From the NCBI GenBank assembly GCA_002842285.1, contig PHCJ01000019.1, positions 2,059 through 52,813 of the forward strand: DNA of 50,755 bases, read 5' to 3'. Both the position numbers and the translations under genes were made by a program. The stretch comes from Betaproteobacteria bacterium HGW-Betaproteobacteria-22 (GTDB taxonomy: Bacteria; Pseudomonadota; Gammaproteobacteria; Burkholderiales; Methylophilaceae). Below the pieces are notes generated by a model, which was not told the DNA's origin, ran no database searches, and saw only the letters and a list, made by a program, of their open reading frames with translations. This document shows positions 29,820-39,121 of this stretch, piece after piece (the first letter of the stretch is position 1; each line of letters starts with the position of its first letter).

Positions 29820-30571
29820 TGAATGACAAGCAGCTTTTAAGATACAGCCGACACATTCTACTTCCACAGATTGAATATGAAGGCCAGAATAAATTGGTGC
29901 AAGGGCATGTGCTGGTGGTGGGAGCGGGAGGCCTTGGTTCACCTGCCGCTTTGTATTTAGCCGCTAGCGGCGTGGGTACACTCACGATATGCGATTTTGA
30001 CGTGGTAGATCTAACGAATTTACAGCGGCAGGTGCTGCACACCACTGCTTCAATTGGCCTTAATAAAGCATTGTCTGCGCAAAAAACATTGCTGGCGCTC
30101 AACCCGGAAATTACGGTTAATACAATGTGTGAGCGTGCAACAGAGGTGGAAACGCATGCGCTGGTAGCCAATGCGGACGTGGTGCTGGATTGTAGCGATA
30201 ACTTTGCAACGCGTTATTTATTAAATAAGCTATGCGTGGCGTTGAAAAAACCACTGGTATCAGGTGCTGGGTTGGGTTTTGAAGGGCAAATCACGGTTTA
30301 CGATATGCGCGCTCAAACGAGTCCCTGTTATCATTGTTTGTTTCCGGATAACGGGGAGGATACCGACTTGCGCTGTGCTACCAATGGTGTTTTTGCACCG
30401 TTGGTAGGTATTATCGGTGCGACGCAGGCGGCTGAGGCATTGAAGCTCTTGATGGGGGTTGGTGAACACTTGCAGGGGCGTTTGCTGCTATTGGATGCGC
30501 TTGGTATGGAGTGGCGCACCATCAGGCTGAAAAAAGACCCGGCTTGTCTGGTGTGCGGCTATCAAACCTAA
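29819..30571 (+). CDS. moeB: MoeB/ThiF family adenylyltransferase
   Basis: This E1-like enzyme adenylates the C-terminal Gly-Gly of MoaD or ThiS for sulfur transfer in molybdopterin or thiamine synthesis. The 250-residue protein has the nucleotide-binding GAGGLGSP near residue 34, active-site Cys C186 in DLRCATNG and zinc ligands C170/C173 and C243/C246. ATG at 29819 gives the normal start (MNDKQLLRYSRHILLP) and shares one base with the prepilin stop; a longer frame from 29762 is not needed. It lacks a rhodanese domain. MoeB and ThiF cannot be separated by sequence alone. Confidence 0.9.
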   Translation: MNDKQLLRYSRHILLPQIEYEGQNKLVQGHVLVVGAGGLGSPAALYLAASGVGTLTICDFDVVDLTNLQRQVLHTTASIGLNKALSAQKTLLALNPEITVNTMCERATEVETHALVANADVVLDCSDNFATRYLLNKLCVALKKPLVSGAGLGFEGQITVYDMRAQTSPCYHCLFPDNGEDTDLRCATNGVFAPLVGIIGATQAAEALKLLMGVGEHLQGRLLLLDALGMEWRTIRLKKDPACLVCGYQT

Positions 30572-30602
30572 AATCTCCTCCTTTTTTAGAGGAGGAGATT
30601 TT
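30570..30602. terminator. bidirectional terminator between moeB and qmcA
   Basis: A perfect 12-bp stem AAAATCTCCTCC/GGAGGAGATTTT with a 9-nt loop has A-rich and T-rich flanks on both sides. It therefore works as a rho-independent terminator for moeB on plus and for qmcA on minus. It begins inside the moeB stop codon and ends 4 nt before the end of qmcA. Confidence 0.92.
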
Positions 30603-30606
30603 AGCG

Positions 30607-31449
30607 TTATTTTCCGCCCACCAGATTTTTGACTGCGCCGATTAAATCGCCCGGCATGATGACGATTTTGCTGTTATCAGAGGCTGATATTTTTTGCATC
30701 GCAGTAATATAGCGGTCGCCTAGCAGGAATGTGGCTGAAGCGTTATTTTCTTTTACGGCCTCAGTAATAAATTGAATTGCCTCAGCTGAAGCCCTTGCGG
30801 CCACAAGTTGCGCTTCAGCATCTCTACGTGCAGCTTCTAGGCGTGCTTCAGCATTCAAAATGAGTGATTGTTTAGCCCCTTCAGCTTCAGTCACTACGGC
30901 AACGCGCTCGCGTTCAGCAGCAGCCTGTCTTTCCATGGCGTCCTGCATGTTGCGCGATGGTTTAATGTCTTGAATCTCAACCGATTTTACAGTCAGACCC
31001 CAGTCCAGCGCTTCATCGGCGATTGCGGTTTTTAATTCTGTTTTAATGCGCTCGCGTGAAGTGAGCGCCTGATTCAAATCCATGCCGCCTATAATTGAAC
31101 GCAGGCTGGTCTGCACCATGTTGCGCATGGCTTCGCGGAAGTTTTCAATGCCGTAAACAGCGCGCTCAATCTTGGTGACCTTAATGAATGCGATGGCATT
31201 TGCCAGAATGACAGCATTATCCTTGGTGATGACTTCTTGTTCCGGTACGTCCAGAATAATATCTTTAGTGGTCACTTTGTAGCTTACTTTAGTGAATACC
31301 GGGTTAATCACATGGAGCCCCGGTGTTAAGATGCCGGCAAATTTGCCTAAACGCTCCACCACCCACTCTTCACCTTGAGGCACGATGCGCACGCCTTTAA
31401 CAATGGCTACGATTACTAAAAATATCAGTACAAAACTAAATTCTGTCAT
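30607..31449 (-). CDS. qmcA: SPFH/band 7 membrane protein, QmcA-like
   Basis: This stomatin-type membrane scaffold has 280 residues. It has one N-terminal membrane segment (about 3-18), a band 7 domain at about 20-180 (VPQGEEWVVERLGKF, SLRSIIGGMDLNQALTSR) and a long Ala/Glu coiled coil at about 180-240. Such proteins form oligomers in membrane microdomains and are usually encoded with an NfeD partner, as here, where nfeD lies 40 nt upstream. It ends next to the shared terminator. Confidence 0.94.
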   Translation of the reverse strand: MTEFSFVLIFLVIVAIVKGVRIVPQGEEWVVERLGKFAGILTPGLHVINPVFTKVSYKVTTKDIILDVPEQEVITKDNAVILANAIAFIKVTKIERAVYGIENFREAMRNMVQTSLRSIIGGMDLNQALTSRERIKTELKTAIADEALDWGLTVKSVEIQDIKPSRNMQDAMERQAAAERERVAVVTEAEGAKQSLILNAEARLEAARRDAEAQLVAARASAEAIQFITEAVKENNASATFLLGDRYITAMQKISASDNSKIVIMPGDLIGAVKNLVGGK

Positions 31450-31489
31450 TTGGAATTCCTTTTGTTGAGGTTATTGTAGAGATTAAAAG

Positions 31490-31939
31490 TTAGAGGGATT
31501 TACTGATACGTAAGGTGTTGCCTTCTACTGCAACCACTCTGGCATGCGCACCTGCCTCGATGATTTCATCTGAGATGGCTATCCATTCCTTGCTGCCCAT
31601 GAGGCCTTGTGCAAAATGAATCATGCCGGATTGGGCAGGTCCTGTGGTTGCAGTCACAACACCTACACGACCAATTTCCTCGCCGCGAGATTGTCCAATG
31701 GCGAAGTTTTTGTCAGTTTTTTTATCATATCGCTTCCACACCCAAAGTGAAACTGCCGAGAGTATGGCAAAAGCAATGAACTGAACGGTATAAGGCAGAT
31801 CAGGTGCAAGCCATGTAGCAAAGGATAAACAAAGTGCCGCTAAACCAAACCATAACGCATAAAGCGTGCCGATTGCTAAAATTTCAAAGGCAACTAAAAC
31901 AATGCCGACTATCGCCCAAAACCATACGGGTTCTATCAT
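31490..31939 (-). CDS. NfeD family membrane protein
   Basis: This short-form NfeD has 149 residues. Three to four membrane segments lie in the first 75 residues, followed by a soluble OB-fold domain at about 85-149 (GRVGVVTATTGPAQSGMIHF, ISDEIIEAGAHARVVAVEG). It forms the usual two-gene unit with the SPFH protein downstream, probably acting together in the membrane. The divergent photolyase-like gene begins 155 bp away, so promoters for both should lie in 31940-32094. Confidence 0.9.
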   Translation of the reverse strand: MIEPVWFWAIVGIVLVAFEILAIGTLYALWFGLAALCLSFATWLAPDLPYTVQFIAFAILSAVSLWVWKRYDKKTDKNFAIGQSRGEEIGRVGVVTATTGPAQSGMIHFAQGLMGSKEWIAISDEIIEAGAHARVVAVEGNTLRISKSL

Positions 31940-32094
31940 GCTCTTTCCTTAAAGATGAACAGCCTACAATAGTGATTATTATTACATGATATTCCACTAC
32001 TTTTTCATATAAAATTTCATTGTCCACATTCACGTTGTTGCGCGGGCTGAAGCGTGGTGGTGTACACTTATCCAAATTTGTCGGAAATGCAGCG

Positions 32095-33318
32095 ATGCGG
32101 CCAATACAAAAAATTAAATTGCCTCATGATCATGTGGAACGTTTGCATTTCATCAAACGCTTATTTCCTGAGGCAGAAGGTGCTGATTTGCGCTCAGAGT
32201 GGGCTGGTGGCCGCATGCAAGCCATTAAAAAGTTGAATGAAGTAGATGCGATTGCCTATGCAAAAAATCGTAATTTTTTAAATGGTACTGTCACGCACCT
32301 ATCACCCTATTTGCGGCATGGGTGCATTACATTAAATGAAGTGCTGGTGTTTGTTAAACGACGTTTTGGCAATGCAGCGGAAAATATGCTGATGCAACTG
32401 GCTTGGCGCGATTATTGGCGACAAGTTTGGCATGTAAAAGGCAATGCGATTTTGAGCGAAATGGAACCCGCAAAGGTCAAGCTTGATTATCAGCCATTAA
32501 GTGACGCTGTCAGGCAGGCAAAAACAGGCCTGCCGTGCATGGATGGCTTTATTCAGACATTAACGCGTGAGGGGTATCTGCATAACCATGCTCGCATGTG
32601 GCTCGCAAGCTACATTGTGCATCACCTGAAAACAGACTGGCGCGAAGCAGCCGATTGGTTCGAGTCACGTTTGCTGGATGGTGACTTGGCGAGTAACCAT
32701 TTATCCTGGCAATGGGTGGCCTCTACATTTAGTTCCAAACCCTATTATTTCAATAAAGAGAGCTTGGCGCGCTATACCGGGCAGAGATACTGCGCAGACT
32801 GTCGTGCTGCCTGCCCGTTTGATGACAATTATGAGGCGCTGAGTGCGCGCCTGTTCAAGCAGGCCACAACAGAGGCCGGCAAGCTATATGCGATCAGCCC
32901 AGTGCCGATGCATGCATCATCAGATTCCAAGGCAATCGCCGTGTTCGTACATGATGAAATGCTTGGCGCCAGTAATCTGTTGATGCAAAAGCCGTTTCCC
33001 AAGATATTTGTATTTGATCCGGTTTTATATGAAGATTGGCCGCTTAACCGATTGCAGTTTATGGCGGATTGTTTAAGTGAAATGATGAGTGTGGAGGTGT
33101 GGGTGGGTCACACGCATGAGGTGCTGCAACATAAAGGTGTGGGGCAACTGGTAACGCAGGATACGCCGAATTTAAAAATTAAGGCGCTGTTAAAGCCATA
33201 TGCAACAAGATGGGAACCTGTGGCCAAACTGGTGAACGTAGAAATTAGCGAACAGCGCTTAAAACGCTTTTCCCGCTATTGGGAAAAAGTCGGCCCAGTC
33301 TTACTTGGGGCTGTGTAA
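32095..33318 (+). CDS. photolyase-like FAD-binding protein with permuted domain order
   Basis: The 407-residue protein begins almost directly with the FAD-binding helical domain of the photolyase/cryptochrome family (LSPYLRHGCITLNEVL, MLMQLAWRDYWRQVW, REGYLHNHARMWLASYIVHH, DGDLASNHLSWQWVAS). The N-terminal alpha/beta antenna domain is absent. After a cysteine cluster C233-x2-C236-x3-C240, residues about 277-407 have strands and helices (AIAVFVHDEML, KIFVFDPVLY, VEVWVGHTHEVL) that look like a photolyase alpha/beta domain placed at the C-terminus. ATG at 32095 is preferred over a TTG at 32020. Whether it repairs DNA or senses light is not decidable here. Confidence 0.85.
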   Translation: MRPIQKIKLPHDHVERLHFIKRLFPEAEGADLRSEWAGGRMQAIKKLNEVDAIAYAKNRNFLNGTVTHLSPYLRHGCITLNEVLVFVKRRFGNAAENMLMQLAWRDYWRQVWHVKGNAILSEMEPAKVKLDYQPLSDAVRQAKTGLPCMDGFIQTLTREGYLHNHARMWLASYIVHHLKTDWREAADWFESRLLDGDLASNHLSWQWVASTFSSKPYYFNKESLARYTGQRYCADCRAACPFDDNYEALSARLFKQATTEAGKLYAISPVPMHASSDSKAIAVFVHDEMLGASNLLMQKPFPKIFVFDPVLYEDWPLNRLQFMADCLSEMMSVEVWVGHTHEVLQHKGVGQLVTQDTPNLKIKALLKPYATRWEPVAKLVNVEISEQRLKRFSRYWEKVGPVLLGAV

Positions 33319-33372
33319 AGCATGCGGTCTACAACTGGTATGGTTTAACAGGGATAAAAGGGAGCTAACACG

Positions 33373-33936
33373 ATGATATTCTGGATTATTTTAATCATTT
33401 TTTCACTCTATTTGATCGTAACTTACAACAGTTTGATCAACATTAAGCATAACGTAGAAAAAGCATGGGCGAACATTGATGTGTTGTTAAAGCAGCGAAA
33501 CGATGAGTTACCCAAGCTGATCGATACGTGCCGCGTTTACATGACGCATGAGGCGCAAACCCTGCAAAAGGTGATTCAGGCGCGTGCCGGTGTAGATTCT
33601 GCGCGAGAAACTCATGATGTTGCTGCGTTGAATTTAGCTGAATCTGCACTGACCAGCAGTCTGGGCGGTTTGTTTGCTGTCGCAGAAAACTACCCTAACT
33701 TAAAAGCAGATCAAACTTTTCTAAATTTACAACAGCGCATCACAGGCTTGGAGAATCAGATCGCTGACAGGCGCGAGTTCTATAACGACACGGCCACAAA
33801 TAATAATGTCAGGATCAAACAGTTTCCGGACGTGATTGTGGCGGTATTGTTTGGCTTTGAGCGTGCTGAGATGCTGAAGTTTTCATCAGAACAGCTGAAA
33901 GATATCGACGTTGCTGCCCGATTTAATCGGCAGTGA
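33373..33936 (+). CDS. lemA: LemA family protein
   Basis: This 187-residue membrane-anchored coiled-coil protein has an N-terminal membrane segment at about 3-18, then the LemA signature YNSLINIKHNVEKAWANIDV and LLKQRNDELPKLIDTC. Helical heptads follow, with a C-terminal NNNVRIKQFPDVIVA. LemA proteins often occur beside membrane proteins with a GIDE or TPM domain; here the next gene, 48 nt away, encodes a GIDE-like protein. Function is poorly defined in the family. Confidence 0.93.
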   Translation: MIFWIILIIFSLYLIVTYNSLINIKHNVEKAWANIDVLLKQRNDELPKLIDTCRVYMTHEAQTLQKVIQARAGVDSARETHDVAALNLAESALTSSLGGLFAVAENYPNLKADQTFLNLQQRITGLENQIADRREFYNDTATNNNVRIKQFPDVIVAVLFGFERAEMLKFSSEQLKDIDVAARFNRQ

Positions 33937-33984
33937 GTGCTCGCATTTATAGCAGTTGGGTAAGCACGGGATAAGTGATAGGTA

Positions 33985-34896
33985 GTGTTTAGCAGAGTAA
34001 AGGCTAATGTTGTTAATTTGCTGGGCGTTGCATTCCCGCTAGGGATAATATGCGCAGCCTACTTGTTGCATCTGGACGCGACACAGAAAGGCACCTGGCT
34101 GTTTTTAATTTTTTTGGCATTGGCCGCTAGTGCGTTTGCGGCATTTTTTAATTATTGGCGACTACTTAAAATCACTGAAGCGCCTGTTTCCACAATTGCC
34201 GCGGTTGCACAAGGTTACGTTGAGTTACATGGCGTGGCGTCTACAGGCAAGCTGCTTAAAACACCCTACCACGGTATTCCCTGTGTGTGGTATCGAGCCT
34301 GGGCATTTGCCAACCGCAGAGAACAAGGATATTCAAGCAAAATCGTTGATAACAGACTGCTTGAGTATCTCGAAAGTCATGAGCGGTTTCAACTTCAAGA
34401 CAGCACGGGCACATGCACCGTAGATCCCAAGGGGGCAGAAATAATTTTTGCCAAGCGACGGACTTTTTTAAAAAATGAGCACCGATATGTGGAAGAGTAT
34501 CTACCGGCAGGAAAGTCTTTATATGTGCTGGGGCAACTGGATACACGCCATGAATATTTCAATGAAAACGCCGTTAGCCGTGATGTAAGCACAACACTGG
34601 CAGAGCTCAAGCGGCAGCCACAAAAACTTTTGAATCAGTATGATCGCGACCGCAATGGGCAAATAGAAACGTCTGAATGGGAGTTGGCGCGCCATGATGC
34701 CATTGCGCAGGTCAGGGCCAAGCATGCCATGCATGCATTTCAAGGTGACTTTACATTATCTAAACCTGCAGACGGTCATTTGTTTTTAATTTCAGCCCAA
34801 TCCCCACAGGCGTTACTTGCGAGTTATCGCCATTGGGCAGTGGTGCATTTTGCAATTGTAGTCACGCTATTGCTGAGTATGCTGAAGTTTTCTTGA
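33985..34896 (+). CDS. GIDE-domain membrane protein with EF-hand
   Basis: The 303-residue protein has two N-terminal membrane segments (about 10-27 and 38-54). A GIDE-like domain lies at about 75-215 (GVASTGKLLKTPYHGIPCVWYRAW), a fold shared with the membrane-side domain of MUL1-type ubiquitin ligases but without a RING. A canonical EF-hand loop occupies D220-E231 (DRDRNGQIETSE), and a final membrane segment ends the chain. The start GTG at 33985 has a poorly spaced AGG. It pairs with lemA upstream. Calcium binding is an inference from the loop. Confidence 0.75.
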   Translation: MFSRVKANVVNLLGVAFPLGIICAAYLLHLDATQKGTWLFLIFLALAASAFAAFFNYWRLLKITEAPVSTIAAVAQGYVELHGVASTGKLLKTPYHGIPCVWYRAWAFANRREQGYSSKIVDNRLLEYLESHERFQLQDSTGTCTVDPKGAEIIFAKRRTFLKNEHRYVEEYLPAGKSLYVLGQLDTRHEYFNENAVSRDVSTTLAELKRQPQKLLNQYDRDRNGQIETSEWELARHDAIAQVRAKHAMHAFQGDFTLSKPADGHLFLISAQSPQALLASYRHWAVVHFAIVVTLLLSMLKFS

Positions 34897-34959
34897 TCAC
34901 CGGTAATACAGCAATCATATGTGTGACCGAGTTTAGATAACGCAGAGGCGTATGTTAAA

Positions 34960-37818
34960 ATGCGCACTATGAATACTCCACATACAAGTACACTTAATCA
35001 AGCGCCGGCTCAAGAACTGGCCAAATCCTTTGACCCCAAAACCGTAGAAAGTAAATGGTATACATTTTGGGAGAGCAGAGGGTATTACGCCGCGGGTCTG
35101 GATCCTGCCATCAAAGACAATTTCTGCATATTGCTCCCTCCGCCTAATGTCACCGGCACACTGCACATGGGGCATGGTTTTAATCAAACCCTGATGGATG
35201 CACTCACACGCTACCATCGCATGAAAGGCGAAAACACTTTATGGCAGCCCGGCACTGACCATGCGGGGATTGCAACGCAAATTGTGGTGGAACGCCAGCT
35301 GGATGCGCAGGGTGTTAGCCGTCATGATTTGGGGCGCGAGAAGTTCCTGGAAAAAGTCTGGGATTGGAAAGCATTCTCAGGCGGCACAATTACCAAGCAG
35401 ATGCGCCGTTTAGGCACCTCTCCAGATTGGAGCCGCGAGCGCTTCACCATGGATGCCGGCCTGAATAAAGTGGTCACCGAGACCTTTGTGCGCCTTTATA
35501 ACGAAGGTTTGATTTATCGTGGCAAGCGTTTGGTGAACTGGGATGTGAAGCTGGGTACAGCCGTGTCTGACCTCGAAGTAGTGCAGGAAGAAGAAGATGG
35601 CTTTATGTGGCACATCAACTATCCGCTTAGCAGTGGCTCAGGTAATTTAACAGTAGCGACGACCCGACCGGAAACCATGCTGGGTGACGTGGCGGTGATG
35701 GTGCACCCAGAGGATGAGCGTTATCAACACTTGATTGGCCAGCATGTTAAATTGCCATTATGCGACCGTGAAATCCCCATTATTGCCGATGACTATGTAG
35801 ATAAAACCTTTGGTACAGGGGTGGTGAAGGTTACGCCTGCCCATGATTTTAACGACTATGCAGTAGGTTTGCGCCACAAGTTGCCGATGATAGGCATTTT
35901 AAACCTGCAAGGCTTTGTGAATGAAGCCGCTCCTCAAGCCTACCAAGGCCTGGATCGCTTTGCCGCGCGCAAGCAGGTTGTGGCCGATCTGGAAGCGCAG
36001 GCTTATCTGGTAAAAATAGATAAACACAAACTCAAAGTGCCGCGTGGTGACCGCACCGGCGTGGTGATTGAGCCCATGCTGACTGATCAATGGTTTGTTG
36101 CCATGAGCAAACCTGCGGCGGATGGTAAATCCATTACGCAAAAAGCATTGGATGTCGTCGCCAATGGCGAGATTAAATTTTATCCCGAGAATTGGGTCAA
36201 TACCTACAACCAGTGGCTGAACAACATTCAGGACTGGTGTATTTCACGCCAGTTATGGTGGGGACACCAAATTCCTGCCTGGTACACCGAGAGTGGTCAG
36301 GTGTATGTGGCACATGATGAAGCTGAAGCTAGAGCATTGGCCGCAAACGATGGATACGCAGGCAACTTGGTACGTGACAATGACGTGCTGGATACCTGGT
36401 ATTCTTCCGCACTTTGGCCTTTTTCAACACTGGACTGGACAGGTGATGAGGCGGTTAACGCACAGAATCAGGCCTTGCAACAGTATTTGCCCTCAAGCGT
36501 ATTAGTCACAGGTTTTGATATTATTTTCTTCTGGGTGGCGCGCATGGTGATGATGACCACGCATATCACAGGCAAAATTCCGTTTAAGCATGTCTATGTG
36601 CATGGTTTGATTCGCGATGCAGAAGGCCAGAAAATGAGCAAATCCAAGGGTAACGTGCTTGACCCGATTGATTTGATCGATGGTATTGATTTGGATGCAC
36701 TCATTAAGAAACGCACTACTGGTCTGATGAATCCCAAACAGGCCGAACAGATTGAAAAGCGCACCCGCAAGGAATTTCCAGAAGGCATTGCAGCTTATGG
36801 CACGGATGCATTGCGTTTTACATTTGCGGCATTGGCATCACCGGGCCGTGATATTAAATTTGACTTGCAGCGCTGCGATGGATATCGCAACTTCTGTAAC
36901 AAGCTATGGAACGCTACACGTTTTGTATTGATGAATACAGAAGGCCAGGATAACGGCTTTGATGCTGCAAGTTGTGGTGAAGGTGGCCGTAAGTTTTCGC
37001 AGGCGGACCGCTGGATTGTGAGTATATTGCAGCGCGCGGAAGCAGATGTTGAAAAAGCCTTCGAAGATTACCGCTTTGACTTGGCCGCAAAAGCGATTTA
37101 TGAATTTGTGTGGGATGAGTACTGTGACTGGTATGTAGAGCTGGCAAAAGTTCAAATCCAATACGGGGATGATGCCGAAAAACGTGCAACACGCCGCACA
37201 TTGTTGCGCGTGCTCGAAACGATTTTACGTCTTGCTCATCCGATTATGCCATTTATCACCGAAGAAATATGGCAAACCATCGCTCCGATGACAGAAAAGA
37301 ATGGCGCCAGCATTATGCTGGAAGCGTATCCCAAAGCGCAGACAGACAAGTTGGATGATGCATCCGAAGCTTGGGTGTCACAACTCAAGCAAATGGTCGA
37401 TGCTTGCCGTCGCCTGCGAGGTGAAATGGGCATTTCTCCTGCCGCGCGTGTGCCATTGATTGCATCTGGCGACGCTGAAAAATTAACGGCCTACGCGCCT
37501 TATTTAAAAGCGCTCGCCAAGCTTGAAACGGCTTCTGTCGTGCCGGATCTGCCAGAAGATGAAGCGCCTGTGATGCTGGTGGATAACTTTAAACTCATGC
37601 TAAAAGTTGAAATTGACATAGTGGCCGAAAAAGAGCGATTAGGTAAAGAAATTGCGAGGCTGGAAAATGAAATTAACAAGGCAAATGCTAAATTAAACAA
37701 TGAAAGCTTCGTGGCCCGCGCGCCGGCTGCTGTGGTTGAGCAAGAAAAAGCGCGGGTGGCAGACTTCAGTGCGAATCTTGAAAAACTGCGAGTGCAGCTT
37801 GGCAAGTTACTTAAATAA
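34960..37818 (+). CDS. valS: valyl-tRNA synthetase
   Basis: This class I synthetase charges tRNA-Val. The 952-residue protein has the HIGH-type motif HMGH at about 69-72 ([15 protein letters not shown]) and KMSKS at about 558-562. An editing CP1 domain lies between them ([31 protein letters not shown]). An anticodon-binding domain follows, and then the C-terminal coiled coil typical of ValS ([20 protein letters not shown]). ATG at 34960 has AGAGG upstream; ATG at 34969 is possible. A small membrane protein gene follows after 12 nt. Confidence 0.98.
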   Translation: MRTMNTPHTSTLNQAPAQELAKSFDPKTVESKWYTFWESRGYYAAGLDPAIKDNFCILLPPPNVTGTLHMGHGFNQTLMDALTRYHRMKGENTLWQPGTDHAGIATQIVVERQLDAQGVSRHDLGREKFLEKVWDWKAFSGGTITKQMRRLGTSPDWSRERFTMDAGLNKVVTETFVRLYNEGLIYRGKRLVNWDVKLGTAVSDLEVVQEEEDGFMWHINYPLSSGSGNLTVATTRPETMLGDVAVMVHPEDERYQHLIGQHVKLPLCDREIPIIADDYVDKTFGTGVVKVTPAHDFNDYAVGLRHKLPMIGILNLQGFVNEAAPQAYQGLDRFAARKQVVADLEAQAYLVKIDKHKLKVPRGDRTGVVIEPMLTDQWFVAMSKPAADGKSITQKALDVVANGEIKFYPENWVNTYNQWLNNIQDWCISRQLWWGHQIPAWYTESGQVYVAHDEAEARALAANDGYAGNLVRDNDVLDTWYSSALWPFSTLDWTGDEAVNAQNQALQQYLPSSVLVTGFDIIFFWVARMVMMTTHITGKIPFKHVYVHGLIRDAEGQKMSKSKGNVLDPIDLIDGIDLDALIKKRTTGLMNPKQAEQIEKRTRKEFPEGIAAYGTDALRFTFAALASPGRDIKFDLQRCDGYRNFCNKLWNATRFVLMNTEGQDNGFDAASCGEGGRKFSQADRWIVSILQRAEADVEKAFEDYRFDLAAKAIYEFVWDEYCDWYVELAKVQIQYGDDAEKRATRRTLLRVLETILRLAHPIMPFITEEIWQTIAPMTEKNGASIMLEAYPKAQTDKLDDASEAWVSQLKQMVDACRRLRGEMGISPAARVPLIASGDAEKLTAYAPYLKALAKLETASVVPDLPEDEAPVMLVDNFKLMLKVEIDIVAEKERLGKEIARLENEINKANAKLNNESFVARAPAAVVEQEKARVADFSANLEKLRVQLGKLLK

Positions 37819-37830
37819 CATTAGAAGCCT

Positions 37831-38058
37831 ATGCCTAAATTCTCGGTCCGCATTCCTTTCAGTCTAATCATGTTGGATGTGATAGGCGTGCTGCTACTGA
37901 CCTTGGGCGTGCTGAAACATTTTGCTGCGGTGGATATCATTCCCGAACATTTTCAGTTTGAAAGTTATGGGCTGGTGTTTATCTTTGCGGGAGCAGTGCT
38001 TATTTTACCCATGTTGCTTCATGTTGTGAGCAGGATAAAGGCAAGCCAAAAAACATAA
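37831..38058 (+). CDS. small two-helix membrane protein, DUF1418-like
   Basis: The 75-residue protein has two hydrophobic helices at about 10-30 and 45-67, with a basic tail. The pattern IMLDVIGVLLLTLGVL, then a short loop with a Pro, then VFIFAGAVLILPMLL resembles DUF1418 (E. coli YbjC). I consider the family link tentative. It is spaced 12 nt after valS and is probably cotranscribed. Function is unknown. Confidence 0.7.
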   Translation: MPKFSVRIPFSLIMLDVIGVLLLTLGVLKHFAAVDIIPEHFQFESYGLVFIFAGAVLILPMLLHVVSRIKASQKT

Positions 38059-38093
38059 TCTATGTTGTGGGCTAGCCACACCTCTTATGGTGT

Positions 38094-38332
38094 CGGTTAA
38101 AACCAGATTGTCTATTAGGACTTGCCAGCGGCTGATAATCCACACTATAAGCCAACAACTTGGCAAGTGTTGCTTAAAATGGCAACGCCGCGCAGTCTGA
38201 TGAATTTTTTGTGCAAATTTTATAATCACTCGTCATGCTATTGACAGAAAATTTGCACAGAAAAGACGCAGAATGGGCAAGCTGACATTCAAGTAGATGT
38301 AAAATCGCTTAATCAAAAATCTGAGGTTAAGT
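38094..38332 (+). repeat. intergenic repeat, copy A
   Basis: About 239 bp align with 39810-40045 in the same orientation, roughly 80% identical by eye. The last third is the best conserved (GACGCAGAATGGGCAAG... CATTCAAGTAGATGTAAAATCG). It holds three possible hairpins: ACTTGCCA/TGGCAAGT, GTTGC/GCAAC and TGTGCAAATTTT/AAAATTTGCACA. No reading frame is shared by the two copies. It ends 8 nt before the 3' end of tusA. Confidence 0.85.
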
Positions 38333-38340
38333 TTAAGCGC

Positions 38341-38574
38341 CTAGTCAGCGCGCTTTTTAATATAAAAGGTAAAGGTTGTTGCATCTTCATCTAGTTGTAG
38401 CAGGGCGTGCCCTGTTTGCACGCAGAATGCGTTAAAGTCTTTCACAGAGCCCGGGTCTGTTGCAATGATTTTTAGTACTTGTGAGGCAGATAGCTCATTT
38501 AAACCTTTTTTGCAGCGCAAAATTGGTAATGGGCAGTTTAGGCCAGAGGCATCCACTTCTTTGTCGAATTCCAT
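38341..38574 (-). CDS. tusA: TusA family sulfur carrier protein
   Basis: The 77-residue protein has the TusA fold signature DASGLNCPLPILRCKKGL, with the persulfide Cys at C14 in the CPxP motif. The expected two-layer alpha/beta sandwich follows. TusA-like proteins receive sulfur from cysteine desulfurases or rhodaneses and pass it on, for example to tRNA thiolation or sulfur oxidation. A single-domain rhodanese lies 28 nt upstream on the same strand, suggesting a sulfur-relay pair. Several TusA paralogues exist in many genomes, so the exact acceptor is unknown. Confidence 0.88.
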   Translation of the reverse strand: MEFDKEVDASGLNCPLPILRCKKGLNELSASQVLKIIATDPGSVKDFNAFCVQTGHALLQLDEDATTFTFYIKKRAD

Positions 38575-38602
38575 TTTTCAAGTCCTTTAGTGATAAGTGA
38601 GG

Positions 38603-38926
38603 CTATTTTTTTTGCACAAAAGGGTAGCCTGCTTTAGCCCATGCCAGCACGCCGCCAGCCAGGTTATACACGTTTTTACAGCCTTTGTTGGCTGCAAAGG
38701 CTGCTGCATGCGCAGAACGAATACCACTGTGACAATAAAACACGAGATTTTCAACTTTGGTTAATGTGCCATATTTCACAGGCAGCATGGCAAGGGGGAT
38801 GTGCACCGCGCCCTGAATAATGCCGCGTGCGACTTCATCATCATTACGCACGTCTACTAAAAGCAAAGGCTGTGACGTTAGCATGACAGATAAGTCATGT
38901 ACGTCAATTTCATTATAAGTGCTCAT
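38603..38926 (-). CDS. single-domain rhodanese-like protein
   Basis: The 107-residue cytoplasmic protein has a single rhodanese domain. It contains LLLVDVRNDDEVARGIIQGA (CH2A region), IPLAMLP and the active-site loop around C65 in FYCHSGIRSA, and ends NLAGGVLAWAKAGYP. I start it at ATG 38926 (MSTYNEIDV); a longer frame to 39031 would add 35 residues without domain similarity. It is the first gene of the pair with tusA and probably supplies persulfide sulfur. GlpE-like thiosulfate sulfurtransferase activity is possible. Confidence 0.9.
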   Translation of the reverse strand: MSTYNEIDVHDLSVMLTSQPLLLVDVRNDDEVARGIIQGAVHIPLAMLPVKYGTLTKVENLVFYCHSGIRSAHAAAFAANKGCKNVYNLAGGVLAWAKAGYPFVQKK

Positions 38927-39121
38927 TAAAATAAACCTAAATTTGTTAAAGTTAATAATAGCAATTTTGCTGGGATACCGCACTAATAATGTCGGTATGC
39001 CTTTGATATTATCTTGGGATTCTCGGAACAAGGTGCCATTCGAGTGATATGATTAGTGCACCTCATGCATAATACGGCGGGTAACACTTATCCCTGCGCG
39101 AGAAATCCAAGCGACAGATTT

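Noticed and set aside
32020-32094. N-terminal extension of the photolyase-like protein from a TTG start
   Set aside because: The extra 25 residues have no domain similarity and there is no convincing ribosome-binding site; ATG at 32095 fits better.
38927-39031. Longer rhodanese start
   Set aside because: The added 35 residues lie outside the rhodanese domain, and the ATG at 38926 matches the single-domain family start.
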